A program made the translations under genes and the position numbers. From TTA-H9 sp002071415 (GTDB taxonomy: Bacteria; Bacteroidota; Bacteroidia; Bacteroidales; TTA-H9): 14,454 nucleotides of DNA. This document shows positions 5,894-12,643 of this stretch, in pieces. The stretch's first letter is position 1. Each line of letters begins with the position of its first letter. The notes under the pieces were generated by a model, which did not search any database, was not told the DNA's origin, and saw nothing but the letters and a program-made list of their open reading frames with translations. The stretch spans positions 1 to 14,454 of the forward strand of contig DAONSX010000056.1 in the NCBI GenBank assembly GCA_035411425.1, in the 5' to 3' direction.

Positions 5894-7963
5894 ATGCAAT
5901 TACATAAATTAAGAAACATTGGCATTGCAGCCCATATAGATGCAGGAAAAACCACAGTTACCGAAAGAATTTTATATTTTACAGGTGCAAATCGAAAGAT
6001 GGGCGAGGTGCACAATGGAGAGGCCACTACCGATTTCATGAAGCAGGAACAGGAAAGAGGGATAACCATAGCTTCGGCAGCCATCACCTGTAAATGGAAA
6101 GAACATCATATCAATCTGATAGATACACCCGGACATGTCGATTTTACGGTTGAAGTTGAACGATCTCTGCGTGTTTTGGATGGTATGATTGCGGTTTTTT
6201 GCGCCGTAGGTGGGGTAGAGCCACAAAGTGAAACAGTTTGGAATCAAGCTAACCGCTATAAAGTACCACGAATCGCTTTCATCAATAAAATGGACAGGCA
6301 GGGAGCCGATTTCGAAAATGTAGTGGCACAAATGAATAAATACCTTGATGCCAACCCTATTCCTTTCCAGATTCCTATTGGGAATGAAGAAGATTTTAAG
6401 GGAATCATCGATTTAATAAAGATGAAGGCTCTTTTTTTTGAGAATTTCGAAAGCACAGAAGCCGAAATACCTGCTGAATACAAGGGATCGGCCAGCCGAG
6501 CCAGACAATATATGATAGAAAAACTCGCCGATTTCAATGAAGAAATTTTGGAGAAATATCTCAACGAGGAACCCATCCCTGAAGAATTAATTATAGAGGC
6601 TAGTCGTTACACAACTTTGCACCTCTTAGCTACACCCGTACTTTGTGGAGCTGCCTATAAAAACAAGGGGATTACACAATTGCTGGATGCAGTCATTCAT
6701 TTCTTGCCCAGTCCTCTCGATGTAGGTGCTGTTGTGGGTATGGATCGAACAGATCCCGAAAAAACACACTCGCGCTACCCTTCTCCTAAAGATCCTTTCT
6801 CAGCACTTGCCTTCAAGATTATTTACGATCATTATGTAGGGCAGCAGACTTTTATCAGAATTTTTAGTGGGAGATTGAGTACAGGCATGCAGGTGCTAAA
6901 TAGTTCAAAAGATAAAAACGAGCGAATAGGACGGATTATGCGAATTCATGCCAAGATGCGAGAAGACATTCCTGAAGCTGGGCCGGGTGATATTGTTGCA
7001 TTGGTCGGGCTTAAGTTTACTAAAACCGGCGATACCCTCTGCGACCCTGACAATCCTTTGTTGCTCGAATCCATTTTCATTCCCCCTCCAGTGATCGAAT
7101 TGAAAGTAAATCCTTCGAAACAAAGCGATCAGCAGAAAATGGGTGAAGCACTTCATAAATTGGCCAGCGAAGACCCTTCATTCATTGTCCGATTTGACGA
7201 CGAAACTCAGGAAACTATTATATCTGGCATGGGCGAACTTCAACTCGAAATCATTCTCGATCGGCTTAAAGATGAATTTGGATTAGAACTGCAAACGGAT
7301 GAGCCTTCGGTAGCGTATCGAGAAACCATTACACACGAAACGGAACAGGCTTACAAACATGTGAAACAAACCGGCGGCAAAGGCCAGTATGCCCATGTAT
7401 TGCTTCGTATCGAACCCAACCCAGGAAAAGGATATGAATTTGTCGATAAAATCAAGGGCGGGATTGTACCTCTCGAATTTATTCCTTCAGTGGACAAAGG
7501 AATTCGCAAAACCCTCGAAAAGGGCGTAATTGCCGGTTACCCCGTTGTGGATGTTAAAGTTACCCTCCTCGATGGAAGCTATCACCCAGTCGATTCTTCC
7601 GACTTTGCTTTTCAAACCTGTGCTTCTATATGTTTTAAACAGGCTTTTCAAAAAGCAGCTCCCATTTTGAAAGAACCCGTAATGAAAATCGAAATCAATT
7701 CACCCGATGACTATATCGGCAATGTAATCACCGACCTAAATAAACGCCGCGGACAGATCGAATCGATGCGAAGGCATCGAAAAGGATCACAAAAAATTAA
7801 TGGCCTAGTACCTCTGATGGAAATGTTCGGCTATGCTACTCAACTTCGAAATATCAGTTCGGGAAGAGCCAATTATTCCATGGAATTCTTTCAATACATG
7901 CCACTGCCGCAAACTTTACAGGAAGAAGTGATTAAAAAAGCCATCGAAAAGAACAAAAAATAA
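5894..7963 (+). CDS. fusA: Elongation factor G (translocase GTPase), stand-alone copy
   Basis: A ribosome-dependent GTPase that drives tRNA-mRNA translocation and, with ribosome recycling factor, subunit splitting. All G-domain motifs are intact: AHIDAGKT (13-20), the switch I region QERGITIASAA (53-63), DTPGH (77-81), NKMD (131-134) and a G5-like GAAYKNKG. Domain III carries GMGELQLEI where most EF-Gs have GELHLEI; domain IV keeps the GSYHPVDSS tip with its His; domain V ends in EMFGYATQLR and the SSGRANYSMEF strand. At 689 residues it is slightly shorter than usual. It is not next to rpsL, rpsG or tuf, where the main fusA normally sits in this phylum, so it may be an EF-G paralogue. The switch I context TTDFMKQE, with Phe where canonical EF-G has Trp (DWM), also hints at a paralogue. 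A relocated sole fusA cannot be excluded. Confidence 0.93.
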   Translation: MQLHKLRNIGIAAHIDAGKTTVTERILYFTGANRKMGEVHNGEATTDFMKQEQERGITIASAAITCKWKEHHINLIDTPGHVDFTVEVERSLRVLDGMIAVFCAVGGVEPQSETVWNQANRYKVPRIAFINKMDRQGADFENVVAQMNKYLDANPIPFQIPIGNEEDFKGIIDLIKMKALFFENFESTEAEIPAEYKGSASRARQYMIEKLADFNEEILEKYLNEEPIPEELIIEASRYTTLHLLATPVLCGAAYKNKGITQLLDAVIHFLPSPLDVGAVVGMDRTDPEKTHSRYPSPKDPFSALAFKIIYDHYVGQQTFIRIFSGRLSTGMQVLNSSKDKNERIGRIMRIHAKMREDIPEAGPGDIVALVGLKFTKTGDTLCDPDNPLLLESIFIPPPVIELKVNPSKQSDQQKMGEALHKLASEDPSFIVRFDDETQETIISGMGELQLEIILDRLKDEFGLELQTDEPSVAYRETITHETEQAYKHVKQTGGKGQYAHVLLRIEPNPGKGYEFVDKIKGGIVPLEFIPSVDKGIRKTLEKGVIAGYPVVDVKVTLLDGSYHPVDSSDFAFQTCASICFKQAFQKAAPILKEPVMKIEINSPDDYIGNVITDLNKRRGQIESMRRHRKGSQKINGLVPLMEMFGYATQLRNISSGRANYSMEFFQYMPLPQTLQEEVIKKAIEKNKK

Positions 7964-8279
7964 ACCTCCACTGCTTGGCTAAATCGTTGTTGGACTAAAT
8001 TTCCTCCTACAAAGCAAAATGTTCTTCTAACGAAACAGCCGGGATCCATATTTAGACATAAATCTGCAATTTATAGGTATGGCTTCGATAATCACCAAAG
8101 GCAGAATCCAAGTTGAAGCTGTATTTTTTGAAGATTCTCATTCAATGGTTTTTCTGAACATTCGCTCCCAATCAAATAACCCATCCTTTCCAATTTGATG
8201 TTGGCAAGTTGAGAATTCAAGAATTCCTCTCCCTTTTGTTTTCTCTTAACTTCGCAACAATAATTTTAATACCATTCCG
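7964..8279. other. 316-bp intergenic region between fusA and the EndoQ-helicase gene, no recognised feature
   Basis: No gene or RNA was recognised. A 39-codon plus-strand frame (8079-8198) has no identifiable relatives and was not called. Near the end, TAACTTCG (8247-8254) is one mismatch from TAnnTTTG and could be the -7 element of the downstream gene, but no TTG lies at the right distance. No strong hairpin with a T-tract follows fusA. Confidence 0.5.
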
Positions 8280-11200
8280 ATGTCATTTATTGCTGACTTG
8301 CATATTCATTCTCATTTCAGTCTTGCCACCAGTAAGGAACTTACGCCGGAGTATCTTCATCTTTGGGCTAGGCGAAAGGGCATAGATGTAATAGGGACAG
8401 GCGATTGCATACATCCTAACTGGCTTTCGGAACTCCAGGAAAAACTCGAACCTGCCGAAACGGGATTATATCGATTAAAAACAATTTACCGCTTGGCCGA
8501 AGAAAACATCCCCGAGTCTCAGGAACCTCTATTTCTTCTGACTACCGAAATCAGCAACATCTATAAAAAGGGAGGCAAGGTAAGAAAAGTACACAATGTA
8601 CTGATGATTCCCGATTTCCGTACCGCAAGCCTCATACAGCAAAAACTAAAACTCTTGAGCTTTAACATTACTTCGGATGGAAGACCCATTTTAGGAATGG
8701 ATTCTTATGAATTGTTTCGTTTAGTGTTGGATATTAATCCACAGTGTGTATTGGTACCTGCTCATATCTGGACGCCATGGTTTTCGGTTCTTGGTGCCAG
8801 TTCAGGCTTCGACAGTATAGAAGAATGTTTCGAAGATCTAACCCCACATATCCATACCCTCGAAACTGGCCTTTCGAGTGATGTACCCATGAACCGTGTG
8901 GTAGGCAAGTTAGATCGGTTTCACCTGATTTCCAATTCCGACGCCCATTCTCCCGACCGGCTTGGCCGAAATGCTAACATCTTCTTCTGCGATAAATCCT
9001 TCGACGCTATTATTGAGGCTATGGCCAGTCATCGATCCGAAACCATCGATCTTTTCCCGCAGGAAGGGAAATATCATTTTGCAGGTCATAGAAAATGCAA
9101 TGTTTCATTACCACCCGATGAAGCAGCTTATCATCAGGGAATTTGTCCGGTTTGCTACAAAAAACTCACTTCGGGCGTGCTCGATAGGGTGTTTCAATTA
9201 GCTTCGAAAACTCTCCCCGATGAAGAATCTATTTCACCCCGTTTTCATTATATTATTCCTCTGCCTGAAATTATTGCAGAAATTATTCACACAAAATCTG
9301 CGTCGAAGAAGGTAATGGAGAAATATTTTCAAATTTTAAAAATCTTAGGTCCGGAGCTAAAAGTCCTTTTAGAGATACCTTGCTCACAGATTGCCGAACA
9401 CGCTGGTGGTGAGCTGGCCGAAGCGATCGAAAGGTTGCGCCAGCGCCGGGTAATGATTACTCCAGGATATGACGGGGAATATGGCACCATTAAAGTGTTT
9501 CGCCCAGGCGAAGCACAAAGCTATGCCCAAAAATCTTCACTATTTCACGATGAAAACCCATTAAATCGTCCAACAGCCTATCCCCTGCTCAGTTTCAACA
9601 TCCATCATGTGCTCGAACAAAAAATACGTTATTCGGCAATTCCAGATTCCTCAAGCGAACAGGATACAGTTTATCCTACCACGGATGACTTGCAAAAAGC
9701 TGCTATCGCACACGACGAAGGACCAGCCATTGCCATAGCAGGCCCGGGAAGCGGAAAAACATACGTACTCACCGAAAGAATCGCTCGCCTGATATCACAA
9801 AATATTGCACCTTCCGAAAAAATTCTTGCCATTACCTTTACCACACGGGCAGCTCAGGAAATGCGCCAACGCCTTATGTCCCATCCTTCACTCCATCAAC
9901 AAGCATCATCTCTCTCCATCAGTACGATTCATGCCTTGGGCTTGCAAATTCTCCGCGAAATCCCCTCTTATTCTTCCTTCAAACTAATCAGCGAAACCGA
10001 AAAAATAAAAATCATTCAATCACTTCCTCAGGTCCAAAATTACAGCCCGGTTAAAATCGTCAACTACATTTCCCTCCTTAAAAATCATGCCCTTAACTTT
10101 CGGTTTGATGTAACATTTCAGAAAATCGCCAATCAATATCAATTCTATCTTCTCAACAATCAATTGATGGACTACGAAGATCTTATCTTATTGCCTTTGA
10201 ATTTCTTGCAAGAAGATGCCGAATTCCGTTCGCAGATCCAAAATCGTAATGGGTTTATTTTAATAGATGAATTTCAGGATGTAAATCCAGCTCAATACGA
10301 ATTTCTAAAGATCATCAGTCATCCACAAGAAAATAATGTTTTTGCCATTGGAGATCCTTTTCAAAGTATTTATGGTTTTAGAGGAGCATATTCGGGTATT
10401 TTCGAAACTTTTCTTCAGGATTTTCCCCAAGCGACTACTTACCACATGGGGAAAAGCTATCGTTGCGGAGATAAAATCTTGAAGGCTGCCTATGAAGTCA
10501 TTGGCAGTGAAAATCCCCTCGAAGGCTTGCCCGAGAAAGGCAAAGTGAACATTGTGCAACATGCTACCGACAAAAGTGAAGCCGAATTTATTGCTCGATC
10601 TATAGATGCCATGACGGGAGGCACGCGTTTTTTCGCTTACGACAGCGGTGTAGCGCAAGCTCAAACTGAAATCCCATTATCTGAATTCACCATCTTATGC
10701 CGTACAACGCGACAGTTCCCGGCCATCATCGCTGCTTTGAACAATCATGGCCTTCCCTATCAAACCGCTCAAGCAGGAAATTTGCTCGATTCGGAATTGC
10801 TCTCGGAAATCATACTCTACTTGCGTAAAATCCTCGAAAACCCTGAGGAAAATAAATGCACAGTTGAAAATCTTCTGAAAGCCTATTTCGAACAAAATCT
10901 CTCAGAAAAAAACGACACCATTGATAACCGGAATATTTTCATGGAAATTGCCAAAGATTTCGGGAATGATTTGAAAAGTTTCATAGACTTCATCGATTTG
11001 AATGCTCCCACAGGACTTTATGAAGCCAAAGAAAATGCAGTTCAGCTTATGACGCTCCATGCAGCTAAAGGCCTTGAATTTGAACATGTTTTTATCAGCG
11101 GTTGCGAAGAAGGCCTTATTCCCTATTCCCTTTTCGAAAATCAGGAAACTGACCCTGAAGAAGAAAAACGCCTGCTTTTCGTAGGAATGACTCGTGCCAA

Positions 11201-11363
11201 AAAAACACTTACCTTAAACTATGCCGACTCACGCAAGATTTTCCACCGAAACATGAAACTTCCCCCTAGCCATTTTCTTGCAGCCATTTCGCCAGCCAAT
11301 GCCATCAGGACAAAATCCAATCTGCCCGAAAAACACGAGGGACAGCAACTAAGTTTCTTCTGA
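8280..11363 (+). CDS. Endonuclease Q-type PHP nuclease fused to a UvrD/Rep-type (SF1A) DNA helicase
   Basis: Predicted DNA repair enzyme of 1027 residues. Residues 1-255 form a PHP metal-dependent domain: DLHIHSHFS (6-14), GTGDCIHP (39-46), Glu90, His105, AHIWTPWF (161-168) and SNSDAHS (218-224). Residues 262-300 form a zinc-knuckle-like segment (GKYHFAGHRKC, then CPVC at 289-292), followed to about 410 by the C-terminal region of EndoQ. EndoQ nicks DNA 5' of deaminated bases (uracil, hypoxanthine, xanthine) and abasic sites. A linker of about 60 residues leads to a complete SF1A helicase: Walker A GPGSGKT (488-494), ITFTTRAAQEM (518-528), DEFQD (663-667), GDPFQSIYGFRG (691-702), SYRCGDKIL (726-734), LMTLHAAKGLEF (923-934) and LLFVGMTRAKK (965-975). 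The helicase half is short because the 2B region is small. The protein ends in QLSFF, close to the beta-clamp motif QL[SD]LF. Monocistronic. Both halves look catalytically intact; activity is inferred. Confidence 0.92.
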   Translation: MSFIADLHIHSHFSLATSKELTPEYLHLWARRKGIDVIGTGDCIHPNWLSELQEKLEPAETGLYRLKTIYRLAEENIPESQEPLFLLTTEISNIYKKGGKVRKVHNVLMIPDFRTASLIQQKLKLLSFNITSDGRPILGMDSYELFRLVLDINPQCVLVPAHIWTPWFSVLGASSGFDSIEECFEDLTPHIHTLETGLSSDVPMNRVVGKLDRFHLISNSDAHSPDRLGRNANIFFCDKSFDAIIEAMASHRSETIDLFPQEGKYHFAGHRKCNVSLPPDEAAYHQGICPVCYKKLTSGVLDRVFQLASKTLPDEESISPRFHYIIPLPEIIAEIIHTKSASKKVMEKYFQILKILGPELKVLLEIPCSQIAEHAGGELAEAIERLRQRRVMITPGYDGEYGTIKVFRPGEAQSYAQKSSLFHDENPLNRPTAYPLLSFNIHHVLEQKIRYSAIPDSSSEQDTVYPTTDDLQKAAIAHDEGPAIAIAGPGSGKTYVLTERIARLISQNIAPSEKILAITFTTRAAQEMRQRLMSHPSLHQQASSLSISTIHALGLQILREIPSYSSFKLISETEKIKIIQSLPQVQNYSPVKIVNYISLLKNHALNFRFDVTFQKIANQYQFYLLNNQLMDYEDLILLPLNFLQEDAEFRSQIQNRNGFILIDEFQDVNPAQYEFLKIISHPQENNVFAIGDPFQSIYGFRGAYSGIFETFLQDFPQATTYHMGKSYRCGDKILKAAYEVIGSENPLEGLPEKGKVNIVQHATDKSEAEFIARSIDAMTGGTRFFAYDSGVAQAQTEIPLSEFTILCRTTRQFPAIIAALNNHGLPYQTAQAGNLLDSELLSEIILYLRKILENPEENKCTVENLLKAYFEQNLSEKNDTIDNRNIFMEIAKDFGNDLKSFIDFIDLNAPTGLYEAKENAVQLMTLHAAKGLEFEHVFISGCEEGLIPYSLFENQETDPEEEKRLLFVGMTRAKKTLTLNYADSRKIFHRNMKLPPSHFLAAISPANAIRTKSNLPEKHEGQQLSFF
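11348..11360 (+). other. C-terminal clamp-binding-like motif (QQLSFF) of the EndoQ-helicase fusion
   Basis: The last residues of the fusion protein, QQLSFF, follow a polar, probably flexible tail and resemble the bacterial sliding-clamp peptide QL[SD]LF, with Phe in place of Leu at the fourth position. Terminal placement is typical of clamp-binding peptides. Archaeal EndoQ is reported to work with PCNA, so a clamp link in the bacterial fusion would make sense. Motif-based inference. Confidence 0.5.
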
Positions 11364-11402
11364 TCTTTCCGCATGCATTCTACTTGAATTTGGCTTTGAA
11401 AT

Positions 11403-11428
11403 TCATCTTAACAAAAGAATTTAGATGA
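11403..11428 (+). repeat. Hairpin-forming inverted repeat after the EndoQ-helicase gene
   Basis: TCATCTTAA (11403-11411) and TTTAGATGA (11420-11428) pair over 9 bp with one mismatch around an 8-nt A-rich loop, 40 bp after the stop codon. It could stabilise or end the upstream transcript, but no T-run follows, so it is not a classical intrinsic terminator. Confidence 0.35.
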
Positions 11429-11546
11429 GTCATTGATATAAATATCCCAACCAACTAAAATTATAAGCACATAAAATATCACGTAATAACATAGTTTTCG
11501 AATCATGAATCATAAATCTATAATGGTTGATTTCGTTAAATGCCGC

Positions 11547-12605
11547 ATGAAACGAAGGACTATTTTATTGGCTCTTATTTTTATTTTGGAAGCAAAAAGC
11601 TATTTGAGTTCCCAACCGGCAGCATATACGCAATGGTGGAATGCCCCTCAGCAGGAAAACCCAGCCTTAACAGCATTTGGTATAGAAAAATATCGACTGG
11701 ATGGAGTTTATCAAACTCGTTCCTATGAAAATGCTCCGAATTTGAACACTTTATATTTATCTGCTTCTTATCGCTTCAATTTCGAAAACACTAATAAGGA
11801 GTATGGTTTGGTGTTGCCTCGCTCCAATCCCTTATCCATTGGCATAGGCATATTCAGCGAACGACGTTTTGCCGATACCACTCAGTATCCATACGCTATT
11901 ATCGGCGCAAGTTTCGATATTCTAGCCGGATTTGGAGGTACCAACACACTTGCAGTTGGTCTTCAGCCCTACTGGTTCGAATCGGAGGGTTACTATCCGG
12001 TTTCGAAAATTTATTTTCAAAGCAACGACACTTTGCTGCCAGGCCATTCTCCACATAAAAAATTTGGAGTGAATGTAGGTATTTTATTAGGAATCAATAA
12101 AATGGACTGTTGGACCGACGATCAGGTGCATCGCTTCGAGATTGGAATGGCCATTTACAGATTGTCGATGCCTTATCGTACTCTCATACCCGACATTCAT
12201 CCCGGTAAGGAAATTCATTCACATGCAGGATATCTTTTACCCTTGAGCCAGAAACTCGGTATGGTTTTCAGAACTTCATGGATATATGAAGGGCAGCATC
12301 TTTACAATGGTGGCTTCAGCCTGATTTACCGTAGGCATTTTGCTTTTGCCGATAGATTCCGCATGGGTATATATTACAGTAATACATATCATCTATCTTT
12401 AACGGCGGGATTCAGAATCTACACACCTAAAACCAGCACCCTATCGCTCGATCTTGAAATGAGCAGAGACTTTGCTCTAAAAAATCAACAGAATATGATA
12501 CCCTGGCATCAAAACGCATGGGAGATTGCTTTTATCGTAAAACCCATAAAAAAATGTTGGTCGCTCGATAATTGCTCCAGAGCCTATCAATACGAAGGTT
12601 TTTGA
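11547..12605 (+). CDS. PorP/SprF family type IX secretion-associated outer-membrane protein
   Basis: Predicted outer-membrane beta-barrel of the PorP/SprF family, found with the type IX secretion/gliding machinery of Bacteroidota. The mature N-terminus has the family pattern YTQWWNAPQQENPALTAF (a variant of xxQFYxNPLxxNPAxxG), followed by alternating hydrophobic/polar beta strands such as LYLSASYRF, LSIGIGIF and TLAVGLQPYWF. ATG 11547 gives a clean signal peptide (MKRRTILLALIFIL, cleavage probably near SSQPA) and a 352-residue product; an upstream in-frame ATG at 11505 would add 14 residues that spoil the signal peptide N-region, so 11547 is preferred. Neighbouring genes are unrelated, so it is an orphan PorP/SprF-like gene, not part of a visible secretion locus. 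It ends 38 bp from the convergent acyl-CoA synthetase gene. The match is by pattern, and divergent family members are common. Confidence 0.75.
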   Translation: MKRRTILLALIFILEAKSYLSSQPAAYTQWWNAPQQENPALTAFGIEKYRLDGVYQTRSYENAPNLNTLYLSASYRFNFENTNKEYGLVLPRSNPLSIGIGIFSERRFADTTQYPYAIIGASFDILAGFGGTNTLAVGLQPYWFESEGYYPVSKIYFQSNDTLLPGHSPHKKFGVNVGILLGINKMDCWTDDQVHRFEIGMAIYRLSMPYRTLIPDIHPGKEIHSHAGYLLPLSQKLGMVFRTSWIYEGQHLYNGGFSLIYRRHFAFADRFRMGIYYSNTYHLSLTAGFRIYTPKTSTLSLDLEMSRDFALKNQQNMIPWHQNAWEIAFIVKPIKKCWSLDNCSRAYQYEGF

Positions 12606-12643
12606 GCTCTAACAAATTATAGTTCGTTGATTTCAAAATTCAT

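Noticed and set aside
8079..8198. 39-codon plus-strand frame between fusA and the EndoQ-helicase gene
   Set aside because: Short, no recognisable family, no supporting start context; a decayed gene fragment is possible but unsupported.
8280..9100. PHP domain as a DNA polymerase III/PolX domain or histidinol phosphatase
   Set aside because: No polymerase domain is attached, and the motifs GTGDCIHP, AHIWTPWF and SNSDAHS, with the zinc knuckle after them, fit EndoQ better.
12606..12643. Bidirectional terminator between the convergent PorP/SprF-like and acyl-CoA synthetase genes
   Set aside because: The 38-bp gap shows no stable stem with T-tracts on either strand.
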